Source: Orthosia cruda (taxonomy: Eukaryota; Arthropoda; Insecta; Lepidoptera; Noctuidae). Taken from it: 64,000 bases of DNA. Positions 35,666 to 46,427 of this stretch are shown here, in pieces (positions within the stretch are counted from its first letter, which is position 1; every line of letters starts with the position of its first letter). Under the pieces are notes generated by a model that saw only the letters and a program-made list of their open reading frames with translations, did not search any database and was not told the DNA's origin. Location: assembly GCA_964057195.1 (NCBI GenBank), contig OZ059827.1, positions 49,769,245 through 49,833,244 on the forward strand, written 5' to 3'. Both the position numbers and the translations under genes were made by a program.

Positions 35666-36767
35666 ACATTGTGTGTGGAGGGAAAAAATTAATACATAAA
35701 ACAATTCACATTTATCATTATGTATATTAAAATAAATAATGTATGAAGCATAATATTACACAGTTCGTTTAAGTAGGTAACAACTTTCACAGTTATCGAA
35801 TCCGACCTATTAGCCTGGTAACGTATAAACTTTTCTGAGTAAACCTTCCAAGCGTGAAATACACCCGAGTTAAAAGTACATATTACGTGTGTCAGCATCA
35901 CTTGGCACCTTACATTATATACCTACAAACTAAAGTAAACAAGATTAATAAACGGTCTAAGTTGAGTAAAGTTATTTTGATTTAATAGGGGGAAACACTA
36001 CGTGGTGTTTATATATCAAACAACGCTATCTTTTTTTGGGCTTTTTCCATTACGAATTTCTTAGAATCTTTGAGACCGGATCTATTCCTGATTAATGGTA
36101 TGAAATTCGCCATCTATTTTATTAAGACAAAGTCAAACATTTACAAAAAATTTACTTTGACTTTTTTGGGTTTTTCCTTTACGAATTTATTTGTAGACTT
36201 GCCAGCTAATTCGTATGATATAAATAAAACATTTCAATTACTGAAAGCTATAGGTGTACTTGTGGTTTCAGCCTATAAAAATCTCCACCCTTACATATAT
36301 CCGACACTAAACTAACAATAGACATTCTTCAAAACAAACCCCCGATGGAGCCATTACAATTTTTACTATCAATATTCTGTTTGAATAAGAACTCTGAAAG
36401 GGTTACGTGTCACAAAATATGTTAAGAGGTCCAAGTTCTAAACAAAGTTAGACCGGAGCGCGGCGTTCGATCGATACGTTTACTCTGTCCAAAGTGTTCG
36501 ATGCATAGTTTAGTCGCATTGTGAACGTTCGAAAAAAGGCCAAAGTATATTCTGCAATGTTGATCTTTTACTCTCATACTTCACTTGTTCTTGAGATTGT
36601 TAATTCTCAAGGAATTTTATCTTTATATTGTTGGAAATGTTTTCATAAGATTCTTTGATTTTGTTGAGAGTTTGTTGTAGTTGTTTCGTTTTGTTCATTT
36701 TTAGATTGTGTTGGATGATTTGCTTACATCTATGTTACGAAAATTTTCTTTCACGATTCAATTTAAT
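35666..36767. other. No recognised gene
   Basis: TTTACTTTGACTTTTTTGGG and the frame around 36070-36315 have no known motif. Confidence 0.55.
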
Positions 36768-36990
36768 TTCTATCATCATCATTATTATAGCCGAAAGACA
36801 TCTACTGCTGGATGTAGGGCTCCCATATTGTCGCCCCATCGATCGGTGCAATGCGTCTCGCTGGTAGCGGATTCCCGCAGCTTTGATCAGGTCATCGGTT
36901 CACCTAGAGGGAGGGCTTCCTTTATTTCTATGTCTGATTCTTATTACGTGACTCATGCACTGCCATTCCCATATAAGCACACTATCTAAA
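36768..36990 (-). mobile_element. RTE 3'-end fragment
   Basis: The minus strand carries the terminal RTE block: AATGATGATGA tail, GTCTTTCGGCTATAATAATG and the CGATGACCTGATCAAAGCTG stretch matching the DDLVK region. The left ~120 bp are well conserved and the rest is decayed. Confidence 0.7.
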
Positions 36991-37224
36991 AGTCGTTCTA
37001 ATGCGACATATACCGTTGAATTTAGTACCATTACCCACAAAAGCTCCTGGAAAAAATATGGCGCCGTTTGAGCTCGAATTACAAGGGCTCAGCGAGATAT
37101 GATTGGTGCAAATTAGAAGCGGAAGAGTTTGCTGATTACGTAACGATAATTTTGAATAGCATACATACAAGCTCAATAAGTTTTAGTAATGATTTTTATG
37201 AAAGAATCAGTTACTTTAGAGTAT

Positions 37225-37600
37225 AAAGTAAGTCTTGCGATAACGGGTTTTTAACGGATCCATCGCTACTGGCGATTATGTCTACACCGCATTTATCGTA
37301 CCATTTTAACGGGTCCGTCGCTACTGGGGGTAATGTTCACACCACATTTAGGCAGTGTACCACCAACTTTCTAACAAAACGGATCAGTATTTTAATAATG
37401 TGTGTGTGAACTCGCTCATACAACTACCTACGCCACTGCCGAATTTAAACGTATACGTTAGAGCGGACCTGTAAAACGGACTGCTGTATATTTTATCGGA
37501 TCAGTATTTTTTACTGGAACTGAAATACTGTCATTTGTGTGAACTTACTCATACAACTACCGAATAATAACATATACGATAAAGCGGACCTGTAAAACCT
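37225..37600. repeat. Two diverged internal duplications (about 60 bp and 115 bp units)
   Basis: TTTTTAACGGATCCATCGCT / TTTTAACGGGTCCGTCGCT start the first pair. CGGATCAGTATTTTAATAAT / CGGATCAGTATTTTTTACTG start the second pair, and AGCGGACCTGTAAAAC closes both units. The arrangement suggests repeated modules of a transposon end. Confidence 0.65.
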
Positions 37601-37763
37601 ATGAATCTATGCGTGGAACGAGCACTTACACAGTAACATCTTTCATAAAAACATGAAAACTAACAAAAAAGGGATGTTCAACCTTCAGCTATCTAAAATA
37701 AAAAAAGCAAGAGAACTGCACGCAGTTTTCTTTAAAATTTCGTGACCTTTTTTATTTCTCACT

Positions 37764-37850
37764 AGCTTTTTCGCGCGTTTTCGGTCCGGTGGCCTATCGC
37801 ACAGGACTTTTATATTTTCAGGTAATTTTCTATCACAAATTAACAAACAG
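37764..37850 (+). mobile_element. Lep1-type 5' fragment
   Basis: ACTAGCTTTTTCGCGCGTTT then TGGCCTATCGCACAGGACTT resembles the start of the 22971 copy; the 3' part is lost. Confidence 0.4.
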
Positions 37851-38026
37851 TTTGCCTCTTCAGTTTAGATTTAAATCGTCACAGCTTTAAACACACCTAA
37901 TAACTTATATTCATTTCCCAGCCGCCATTCTTTCCTGACGTGTACCACACCCCAAGGCTTTGTTTCAAGTGGTCGCATTTATTCCCCCCATGTCCGAGTC
38001 CACTTTAATTACGAACAATTTATATT

Positions 38027-38240
38027 CAGATTAACGCAGACGGCAGGTGCTGCCGTGGTCTTATGGTCTCTATTATGCACCATACGTGATTTTAATGGTG
38101 GAATATCGAATTTCGAAATGTCAGTTGAAATTGGAGATGAAATGAAATTGGGAATTGTGTTAAAAATCGGTAGGAGCTCTTAAATGTGTGTTCTCTATAT
38201 GCTGGACGGATGGTAGTTTAATATGATGAATTTCACTCCT
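38027..38240 (+). repeat. Direct duplication, copy 1
   Basis: TCAGATTAACGCAGACGGCA, TCGTGGTCTTATGGTCTCTA-type sequence and ACCATACGTGATTTTAATGG recur about 344 bp downstream in the same order. Confidence 0.88.
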
Positions 38241-38369
38241 TTGCACCTTTCGTGAGCCCAAGTTTTTATATGCATAAGATAGATGGAACTTTGTAGGAAC
38301 ACTATGACCAATCACAATATTTGAGAAGATGGAAGGAGAAAATAAACAATGTGTTTCCTTAAAGGGCAG

Positions 38370-38580
38370 TTTATATTCAGATTAACACAGACGGCAGGTG
38401 CCGTCGTGGTCTTATGGTCTCTATTATGCACCATACGTGATTTTAATGGTGGAATATCGAATTTCGTATATATCAGTTGTTAGTAAAATAAAATTGGGAA
38501 TTGCGTTGAAAATCGGTTGGAGCTCTAATTGTTTGTTTTCTATTTCTTGGACGATGATAGTTTAATATGACAAATTTTGA
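38370..38580 (+). repeat. Direct duplication, copy 2
   Basis: Matches 38027-38240; the first ~95 bp are nearly identical and the rest has small indels and substitutions. Confidence 0.88.
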
Positions 38581-40022
38581 ACATAATTTATTTTTTTGCT
38601 ATTCCATTCTCTACTTCTAATCTTTCGTAGTTAAGAAAATAAGTGTTATCACTACAATGCTAATAAAACTTTAAGGCCGTTATCTGATGACCTTAGATAC
38701 ATCGTGTGGGAATCGCAGATAAACTAAAAACGATACTTCAGGTAAAGAGGGGTGGGAGGAGTAAAGAGCACATTCAACAAAAGAGAAAGAATATGAGCAT
38801 TAAAATATCATGAATTTAATAAGACCTGAAAATTTACATTTCTTAGACTAATTATTGTGTTTCCTTGAAACTTCTCCATGAATTTCTAAGCGAGACAGTT
38901 TTAATAAGACATTATAAGAAAATTCAGTTCTTAGAAGATGGAGTACTTAGTGTTATTACACCTGAAACCTAATTATTATCTAATTAATTAAACGACTATA
39001 AGACTTATTTCATTAATATTAGAGAAAACGCTTCATGAATTTTCCAAGAACTTATTAAACATCTAAAATAATCTCGATTAAAAACGACATTCTAAATATG
39101 AGAACAAAATCAGCCAGTTCCAATCGAAATTCAACTTTTAAATCATTCTAAAATACAGGCCGAAGTCACAAATCTTAGCAACACCTCCCAAATGTCTTAG
39201 GCCATAAATTTAAAACCTGTAGACCTAATTCTGGCGACATAAACCAGATGGCTATCAGCGTACTGTCTGACTTACAACGATGTTGGCCGTGATTTACAAT
39301 AATAGGCGTTAACATCGGCTTGGGTTCGATATAATCCTGATAGACTGTCATAGTTTGTATAGGGAACGCTTCATATTATAAGCGGGGCGGGTACGGAGAG
39401 GTAGTGGAGCGATTTTGTATACGGTTAAAAAAGAATGCAGGGACGAAGCGGGCTGCGGGACGAATTTTGTTTCTAGGACTCTGGTTTTGATACTATTATG
39501 CTACTAATATTATAAACGCGAAAATGTTAGCTAGTATTAGATAATATCAGCAGATACAAAGGTATTTTCATGGCAGTTTTAAATAAATCAGTACTTGGTA
39601 ATCCTCCATTTGTGTGCAGTAGTGTGTTTTAAACAGTAGCAAAGAGTTGAAGAACGGGTGAATATTAAATAGGTTATAGCGAAATATTATATGTTTTGTA
39701 TTGCTATTACGCATTGACAGAATTTAATGGAAACTGCTGAGGAGGCTTTTATATGTTCCTGCGAAGTCAAATCAAAATCGAATCGATGCCTATTCTATAT
39801 TATTCTCGCTTCAGTCACTGCTGTCAGTCGAACCTAGCCTCATACGACTTAGTTCGTGCATACCACGAATGATACGATTTTAGCAATAAAAGATTATAGA
39901 CGTTTAAGGGCTCACAGTCTTATCGACTTATACTTAGTTCGTAAGATGCTTAACTATCGTAACTATAGGCGATTTGTTGAGGCTGACGTTTAATGAATGT
40001 TTAACTATTTCTTTATTTATAA
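38581..40022. other. No recognised gene
   Basis: Only the tiny Helitron-like terminus at 39505 stands out. Confidence 0.55.
39505..39540. mobile_element. Tiny Helitron-like terminus
   Basis: CTACTAATATTATAAACGCG followed within 15 bp by GCTAGT: both ends of a Lep1-like element with almost no interior. Confidence 0.35.
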
Positions 40023-40228
40023 ACTAGAGGACGCCTCGCGGTTTCACCCGCGTAGTTCCTGTTCCCGTGGGAATACAGGGATTAAAAGTAGCCTATGTCA
40101 CCCGGGGATAGAGTAGCTTCCCAACGGAGAATTTTTTTTTGAAATCGGTCCAGTAGTTTTGGAGCCTATTCGGTACAAACAAACAAACAAACAAAAAAAT
40201 CTTTCCTCTTTATAATATTGGTATAGAT
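40023..40228 (+). mobile_element. Lep1-type Helitron-like element
   Basis: Best-preserved copy: ACTAGAGGACGCCTCGCGGT start, GTCACCCGGGGATAGAGTAG interior, a (CAAA)n run at 40179-40194, and TATAATATTGGTATAGAT end. Confidence 0.8.
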
Positions 40229-40234
40229 GATGTA

Positions 40235-40890
40235 TTTGTAAGTTTTGGTTTATTTTAGTTCCGCTTTTAAAGGCTCAGCTGGCTACAAAAAAATGTTGAG
40301 GATCCTTGCAAAGGTGAGAAGGTACTTCACGCCGGAACAACTGCTTAACTTGTATCAAGCGCAAGTTCGATCATGCACGGAGTACTGTTCTCATGTCTGG
40401 GACGGATCTGCCAAATACCAGCTTGATGCACTAGATTCGATCGAAAAGCGGGCCAAGAGGCTCATCGGCGATGAGGCACTGGTCAAGTTAAGACTCCAGA
40501 GCCTTGAAAATCGTCGCCGAGTTGCCAGCTTGTTGATTTTTTATCGGTTGCATTTCGGGGAGTGTGCGATGGAAATAAAATAATTCCACCTAGGCCGTTT
40601 CATTATCGGACGACAAGACGTGCGGCGATTCGCCATTGGTTCATGGTGGACATCCCACCCATACGCACAAAATGTTTTGGGAACACTTTTATTATGCGTA
40701 CAGCTAAGGAGTGGAATTCCCTGCCGGAGTTTGTGTTTCCCGATAGGTACAATCTCCCCTAGATTCCCTCTTTAAGTCAAAAGTGAATAGGTTATTTCTA
40801 GACAAGCGTGTTTCACCGTCGACCACAATATCTTTGCTTACCACCAGATGAGATAGTGGGTAGGCAATAAAAAATAAAAATAAATCTTCT
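40235..40890 (+). pseudogene. Jockey-type LINE reverse transcriptase C-terminus and 3' UTR
   Basis: Frame 1 gives SAFKGSAGYKKML, YFTPEQLLNLYQAQVRSCTE, RAKRLIGDEALVKLRLQSLE and FYRLHFGECAME, then is broken near 40570. A shifted frame resumes with FHYRTTRRAAIRHWFMV and FIMRTAKEWNSLPEFVFPDR, the usual C-terminal block of Jockey-like reverse transcriptases. A 3' UTR follows with the ACCACCAGATGAGATAGTGG motif and an A-rich tail (40867-40886). The catalytic half is absent, so it is 5'-truncated with a frameshift. A Lep1 element ends at 40228 immediately upstream. Confidence 0.85.
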
Positions 40891-41520
40891 TTGTATTGTA
40901 TTCTCATCATCTGTATTAACATCATTTTGAAATTAGAATAGTTAATAGACACCTATTAACTATTAGAGATGGTTTCAGTAGGTACTTTAAAAACAAATTA
41001 AATTGCTTTCTACATCAGTATGGTTATTTGGGTGACATTATTTAGAAGTGAATTTTGAAAAATACAAGCGGTTACAGGAGCTACAATATAATCTCAAAAT
41101 ATAACAATATTATGATAAAGACAAAGCAAATAAAACTCTCCTTGATATAGTAAAGGAGAATCTTGTAAACTCAGAAAGATTTATCGATTAAGAATATTCT
41201 AAAAAGCCAAAAAAACTTCGCGAAGACAGAAAACTCCCCGTGAAAACTGCACCAAAGTTATTTGGAGATCGTAAACCAAACTGTCGCCCACCATTGGTTG
41301 GAAGCCCCATTGTCATTATAACTTCGTCGATAATCGGATCAGGAACAGCGATCGACCAATCAAAACTTGCGGATATTGCACTCGCCTACGTGTTATAATA
41401 ATTCATGGGAAATATCATGATGTGAAAGGTTTTATTTCTAGTTTTAATACGGGCAAATAACATACAGGAAGATGTTGATTAAGGGCAAAAACTACTAAAT
41501 AATATGTGTTGTAACTATTG

Positions 41521-41612
41521 AGGAGTTCGTGGCTAAATAATAACAGACTAACGGATTGATCTTCAAGGTTAAGCAACACTAGCCGAGGTCAGTCTATGGA
41601 TGGGTGACGAAT
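41521..41612 (+). mobile_element. 5S-derived SINE head, truncated
   Basis: Contains AAGGTTAAGCAACACTAGCC, GAGGTCAG and TATGGATGGGTGACG in 5S rRNA gene order. It matches the 29034 copy base for base over most of its length. The body is lost because a LINE 3' end begins at 41613. Confidence 0.72.
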
Positions 41613-42107
41613 CCTTCTTAATTCTTTATTGTACACAAAAGTGACATACAACATAGAGTGATTATAAAGTTCATGTACAAAGACGAGCTTAACTCAATGA
41701 AGAGTTTTCTACCAGCAAACCTTAGAGTGATAGAGAGAGAGTTTACAAAATGAAGAAGAGAAGTAGTCCAGTGTACAATTTTAGAATAATATAAAATAAA
41801 TCATAAATATACATACATACACTAATATTATGTCATTCCTAAACAAAATGATACTGGATTATCCTCTTGAAGACATTCAGAGAAGCTGAAGAAGAAGGGC
41901 TGACGCGTAGGGAATGTGGTAGAGAGTTCCAGAGACGCACTGCAGTAACAGAGAAGGAGCCATCAAAGCGGCTGGAAGTGTGACTTGGGGTATGAAGGAG
42001 AAGAGAAGTGGAATTTCGACAGGGTTTCGCGAAGGTATTGCAGATAATTAGGATTGTGTAGGATAGTATAGAGCAGGGATCCTTCCATACTGAGACTCCT
42101 CCGTCCA
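41613..42107 (-). pseudogene. Jockey/CR1-type LINE 3' end inserted into a 5S-derived SINE
   Basis: The minus strand gives CRNSTSLLLHTPSHTSSRFD, TAVRLWNSLPHSLRVSPSSS and LNVFKRIIQYHF, the C-terminal block of a Jockey/CR1-like reverse transcriptase. The 3' UTR ends ACAATAAAGAATTAAGAAGG. The left end abuts the 5S-like SINE head at 41521-41612, which is cut off here. The right end runs into a perfect 18-bp hairpin at 42108-42148. Confidence 0.8.
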
Positions 42108-42148
42108 CCAGAAAGCGCTTTAAACTGTTGGTTTAAAGCGCTTTCTGG
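42108..42148. repeat. Perfect 18-bp hairpin with 5-nt loop
   Basis: 42108-42125 is the exact reverse complement of 42131-42148. It lies at the inner edge of the LINE fragment 41613-42107. Confidence 0.93.
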
Positions 42149-42583
42149 AAAATAAATCATGTTTACAATGTAGTTTACCAGCACCTTATATCGGTCATAG
42201 CTCGAAGCCGCCCAAGCTCCACCTGATATTAATTTACCGAGACGTGTACCTAAATAGAAGTATCAACTAATACACACACCAAGTTTCCAGGGAGATTATA
42301 ACGGCTTCATTCGAGCAAGCAAGAAGCGATTACTTGGCTATTATTGTCTCGAATTCGAGACTGTGAAAAGGTACTAGGAAACCTGTCCATAGAGACTGAT
42401 TTTGTTTTGAAGGTACAATATATTAAAGTAGGTTAGTATTTATGGGTCTAATTGATAAATTGTAAATTATTTCATCTCTGTAAAGTTTTTTATTTTACAA
42501 TAATTTGTCAACAATCTACTAGTTTAACTTTTTAATTTGATAAAAAGCAAAATTACTTTTTTTGAATAATACCCTCGACGGGT

Positions 42584-42683
42584 GGTTAAAAAGTAATTTA
42601 AATAGGATAAAATAATTTAAAAGCCCCCCCGGGTTTTTCTTGGGTTTTTAAATTATTATAGCCTTTTTTAATTACTTTTTAAA
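42584..42683. mobile_element. Foldback/MITE-like hairpin, arms ~43 bp
   Basis: GGTTAAAAAGTAATTTAAAT at 42584 is inverted near 42664-42683 as AATTACTTTTTAAAC, and AAAATAATTTAAAAGCC opposes TTTTTAAATTATTATAGCC. The loop contains a C-run then GGGTTTTTCTTGGG. Confidence 0.7.
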
Positions 42684-42741
42684 CGACGTGAGCATTTCAA
42701 AATTTTGTTTTATTTTTATTTTTAACTTTTAGAGAGCATAT

Positions 42742-42954
42742 ATCTATACCAATATTATAAAGAGGAATTTTTTTTTGTTTGTTTCATTGTTTGTTTGTTT
42801 GTACCGAATAGACTCCAAAACTACTGGACCGATTTCAAAAATTCTTTCACCGTTGGGAAGCTACTCTATCCCCGGGTGACATAGGCTACTTTTTATCCCT
42901 GTATTCCCACGGGAACGGGAACTACGCGGGTGAAACCGCGAGGCGTCCTCTAGT
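42742..42954 (-). mobile_element. Lep1-type Helitron-like element
   Basis: Reverse copy very similar to 40023: starts ATCTATACCAATATTATAAA, ends GAGGCGTCCTCTAGT, with a (GTTT)n run at 42777-42800. Confidence 0.8.
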
Positions 42955-42964
42955 ATTAAATAGG

Positions 42965-43240
42965 ACTAGTAGTTTTGGAGAAAATGGCAACATGGATTTC
43001 CACAAACAATGTTTGCTGCAGCGCCCCCTGGTGAGTTGTCACCGTAACACCTATCTAAGAACATGCACCAATCAAACCCGAACCCATAACTGGAAACTGC
43101 ATCTGCAATTATTGCATCAAAATCGGACTAGTAGTTTTGGAGATAAACGGCAACATAGATTTGCACAAACATCATCTCACCCCGAACGCATATACCGTCT
43201 CCATTCCGTCGTGGGTAAAAAGGTCATCACTACAAAACGA
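42965..43240 (+). repeat. Dispersed repeat, inverse of 45755-46015
   Basis: GTTTTGGAGAAAATGGCAAC, AGCGCCCCCTGGTGAGTTGT, ACCCGAACCCATAACTGGAA and TCCATTCCGTCGTGGGTAAA. The GTTTTGGAGA(A/T)AA module occurs twice within it. A plus-strand open frame is a by-product. Confidence 0.75.
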
Positions 43241-43569
43241 ACTGGTCACAAAAAAGAAATGAATTCTCATTCAAATATTTTGTTTCCAGTTTGCATAAAA
43301 GCTGTATTTCGAATTCACTCATCGACAAAAAAAACTACGAAACGGAACTCACAGTAAACTAGAAAATTAATGAATGGAAAAATACGATATTTCCTATGAA
43401 AATTGACTACAATTGTACTGCTATAAGTGGTGCTTTGTTAGTGAAAATATGACTCGTTTGTTTTGAGGTATTAAAAGAACGAAAATAGGTTTGTTTTTGA
43501 TAGTTGGCGGGTCAAGGCTTTTATACTCGTAATTTACAAGTGACAAGCATTTTAGAAATTAAGGCCTTT

Positions 43570-43910
43570 ACTTCGCTTTACTGAGTAAAACGGTTACCTT
43601 TTAAAGTAACGGCTAGGTTAAAATAATAGCTTTAAATATATATATTTATTCATGTATATTATTTGTGAAACATATTTTTTTCGTATGACTAATAAGTATG
43701 CTTTAAAAAAAATAACAACACAATATTGTTATCGCTACTTTCGCATACTCCTTCAAAACGACTTGGATGTATAAAAATATTATTACACAGTATAATTGAT
43801 GGTTAGAACTTCTTCTTAACCTACATAGGATATGTAAATCAAATAATATTTTGCAAAAAAAACTGTGCAAAAGGAGTTTCAATATTGATATTTTCGCATC
43901 GATTGGGGCG
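43570..43910 (+). repeat. Dispersed repeat, same orientation as 57785-58085
   Basis: AAAGTAACGGCTAGGTTAAA, TTTCGCATACTCCTTCAAAA, CGACTTGGATGTATAAAAAT and AAAGGAGTTTCAATATTGAT recur in order in the other copy. Confidence 0.7.
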
Positions 43911-44639
43911 TATATAACGCCATAACATTGGAGAATATTATACACCTTAAGTAATACATAACATGTCTATAATACTGAGCGATAGTATATCTTGCTATTA
44001 GTATAAGAGTGTACGTAATCGGATAGGTATCAAAAAGAGTTAGAGATTCCAGTTATTCCTTCTACAATATAAAAATCAATAAAAGTTACCTACAATAAAT
44101 TAACTTGAATTACCTACACAAAGAAAAATCTATTCAATAACTCACTCACTCAAATTGAACTACAATTCACTTATAAAATATGACGTAATTCATTCAATAC
44201 AAGTTACTACAATAATTCAATTTATTCACATGTATTTCAAAATCTTTCAAACAATTTACTTCGAAAATAAATTCATGTCTTATAAATATAGAAACTATTC
44301 AACCCTACCACTGCATGATGCCCAGAATTTGAGTAAATTTGTTACTGGGGGGCCTGTTGTACCCCACTCTGTGAGCCGTCAATCATTCCCTTGTTACTTG
44401 TGTGACGTGGAGGCGTCATACGTCTACTTGTGGCAAATGGATTTGATTGTATGACCTTTATGAGAAATGCTGAGGGTTACTCGAAATTGCAAGATGTCGG
44501 CTTGAATTACGTGTGACAGAAATTGAAAATATTCCATTTATTTGACGATCAATGGGGTGAATCATGACTTTGTAAACAGTAGTGAATATTTTAAGGGTTA
44601 AATGGAGATTATATTTCCATTATTTGTAAGCTGGTGTTA

Positions 44640-44868
44640 AGCCGTTGGTCCCGGCTGTCATTTGAAGATCTTCGATAGTCGTTACGAGTAGTCAGAAGCT
44701 TGAGATCTGACACCAGTCTAGCCAAGGGGTATCGTGTTACCCAGTTACTGGGTTGTGGAGGTCAGATAGGCAGTCGCTCCATGTAAAACACAGGTACTCA
44801 GCTGTATCCGGTTAGACTGGAAGCCGAGCCCAACATAGATGGGAAAAAGGCTAGGCAGATTGATTGAG
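44640..44868 (+). mobile_element. 5S-derived SINE body and tail without the 5S head
   Basis: Body landmarks GCCGTTGGTCCCGGCTGTCA, GTCAGAAGCTTGAGATCTGA, GTTACTGGGTTGTGGAGGTC and AGTCGCTCCATGTAAAACAC precede GGTTAGACTGGAAGCC and GATGGGAAAAAGGCTAGGCA. There are small insertions relative to the 29034 copy. It shows what the uninterrupted 3' part should look like. Confidence 0.65.
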
Positions 44869-44884
44869 AAAGTGGTGTTTGACC

Positions 44885-44940
44885 ATTCTCATACCTGATG
44901 GTGAGCGATGATGTGGTTGACGATGGAGCACTCTTGTCTA
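44885..44940 (-). mobile_element. LINE 3' UTR fragment interrupted by a MITE
   Basis: ATACCTGATGGTGAGCGATG followed by ATGTGGTTGACGATGGAGCA is the same LINE 3' UTR motif. It stops exactly at the TAA where the 44942 MITE begins. Confidence 0.6.
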
Positions 44941-45126
44941 AGGGGGATATTACACTACCATATATCTAGGATTTTACATAGATCTAGGAAGATACATACA
45001 AAAAATATCATATTTAAAAATATTTTTTCTAAGTCGATATGATTAATATGTTTATATTACACTATTATATAAATATGACTCATAGATCTCGGATCCTAGA
45101 TATATGAGAATGTAATACCCCCCTAA
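44939..45126. mobile_element. 182-bp MITE with ~31-bp TIRs and TAA target duplication
   Basis: The element 44942-45123 starts GGGGGATATTACACTACCAT and ends with the inverse of GGGGGGTATTACATTCTCAT; the arms extend through ATATATCTAGGAT. TAA flanks both ends (44939-44941, 45124-45126). A 3-bp TAA/TTA target duplication is typical of PIF/Harbinger elements. It cut a LINE 3' UTR fragment. Confidence 0.72.
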
Positions 45127-45454
45127 AAAAGCCCCAAGATTATAGATTTCGGGATATAAATACTCAGATAATGATTTCCACTGCTCAGATGCATTGTTTC
45201 TCTTTCCTTAACGCACAACCAATGTCTGTCTACAGGTACTGAAGTGAATGCAGGGTACGTTAAAGGGTTAAGTTTGCAAGCAACACCAATCTGCATTTTA
45301 AAAGATTTGTGCGTATACTAAGTAGCGTTAATGACTTTGTCAGCAGTGTTGCACTTCGCATAGTATAAAAGCGTATAATGTTCGCACTGCTGGGCCGTAA
45401 TATCCACGAGCGCGAGCCCTGTGAGGAGCGAAGCATGACAAATGGTCTTTAATC

Positions 45455-45541
45455 TTTTGGTTCTAGGTTAGGCCTGTTTCATCAAGATGCTTTCCTTTGG
45501 TGATTTGAGCGCATTGGTGATAAAATAATTTACACAAAGTA
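45455..45541 (-). mobile_element. SINE body fragment
   Basis: On the minus strand: ACTTTGTGTAAATTATTTTA, CACCAATGCGCTC and AACAGGCCTAACCTAGAACC, the body of the 62110 SINE with a degraded GTGAGGAAACC block. Truncated where the 45547 SINE starts. Confidence 0.6.
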
Positions 45542-45546
45542 AAATC

Positions 45547-45750
45547 GGGCGCACGGTTGGCGCAGTGATTGAGCGATTGACTGCTGCGCTGCGTGTCGCG
45601 GGTTCGATTCCCGCATGGAACAAATATTTGTATGACCTACAGATAGTTGTTCCGGCTCTGGGTGTTGTGTATGTGAGTTTATATGTTTGTAAACGCACCC
45701 ACGACACAGGAAGAAATTCCTAGGGTGGGGCAAACTTAAAAAAAAAAAAT
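45547..45750 (+). mobile_element. tRNA-derived SINE
   Basis: The head has a pol III A box (TGGCGCAGTGA, 45558-45568) and B box (GGTTCGATTCC, 45601-45611) about 43 bp apart, as in a tRNA gene. It does not fold as a complete tRNA. A body with GTTGTTCCGGCTCTGGGTGT follows, then GAAATTCCTAGGGTGGGGCA and an A-run (45737-45749). It sits against another SINE body at 45455-45541. Confidence 0.8.
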
Positions 45751-45754
45751 GACC

Positions 45755-46015
45755 TTGTTTTTACCCACGACGGAACGGATATGGTATATGCGTTTGCGGT
45801 GAGAGGATGTTTGTGCAAATCCATGTTGCCATTTTTCTCCAAAACTACTAGTCCGATTTGAAGCAATTTTCAGTTATGGGTTCGGGTATGATGGGTGCAT
45901 GGTCTTAGATAGGTGGTACGGTGACAACACACCAGGGGGCGCTTCAGCAAACATTGTTTGTGCAAATCCATGTTGCCATTTTTCTCCAAAACCAATAGTC
46001 CGATTTTGATGCAGT
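45755..46015 (-). repeat. Dispersed repeat, inverse of 42965-43240
   Basis: TTACCCACGACGGAACGGAT, CAAATCCATGTTGCCATTTT (twice), TTATGGGTTCGGGTATGATG and CACACCAGGGGGCGCTTCAG match the other copy in reverse. Confidence 0.75.
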
Positions 46016-46024
46016 TTTCAATTA

Positions 46025-46210
46025 TTTATTCTTTATCGGCACGCTTTTGACAACTATCTTGCCTGAGGTTAAGTGATGATGTGGTCGATGGTGAAGCACG
46101 CTTGCCTTGAAATAACCTTAACATTCTTGACTTGAAGAACCCTAGGTTCTCTTAGGTCCACCTAGGTTTGACACCACGAACTAAGACCACCGTTCCACCA
46201 GACCTCCAGC
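46025..46210 (-). mobile_element. LINE 3' UTR fragment (family of 40235)
   Basis: CTATCTTGCCTGAGGTTAAG and TGATGTGGTCGATGGTGAAG match the LINE 3' UTR. The following CCTTGAAATAACC and AGACCTCCAGCTTAA extend the match a little. Confidence 0.55.
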
Positions 46211-46373
46211 TTAAAAAGGCTTATTAACTCACTGTTACTCACACGGTACATTTTTTTGCCTTGTTCATTGTACCATGCACTTAAAGACACGTACACTACG
46301 GTAATACATTACGATTAGTTGACATTTACAACACGACCGAAGTAAAAGTAGGAGGAAAACTTTAAGAGGCAAT

Positions 46374-46383
46374 ATATCATTAT
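46374..46383. repeat. Target-site duplication, left copy (RTE)
   Basis: ATATCATTAT here is repeated exactly at 49584-49593, bracketing the element. Confidence 0.85.
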
Positions 46384-46385
46384 CG

Positions 46386-46427
46386 GTTCCGTATGGTGCC
46401 GGACGTGTTCCGTATGGTGCCGGACGT
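46386..46427 (+). repeat. Two exact tandem 21-bp units at the RTE 5' end
   Basis: The 21-bp unit beginning GTTCCGTATGGTGCCGGACG occurs at 46386-46406 and again at 46407-46427, two bases inside the element's left end. It may be a 5'-end duplication made at integration or part of the promoter. Confidence 0.85.

Noticed and set aside
41521..41612. Possible 5S rRNA gene
   Set aside because: Only the internal promoter region resembles 5S. The ends do not pair, and the same sequence is joined to a SINE body elsewhere.
42992..43357. 121-codon plus-strand frame
   Set aside because: It overlaps a dispersed repeat, and the inverted copy at 45755 does not keep the frame.
45547..45620. Possible tRNA gene
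   Set aside because: A and B boxes are present, but no full cloverleaf can be drawn and a SINE body and A-tail follow.
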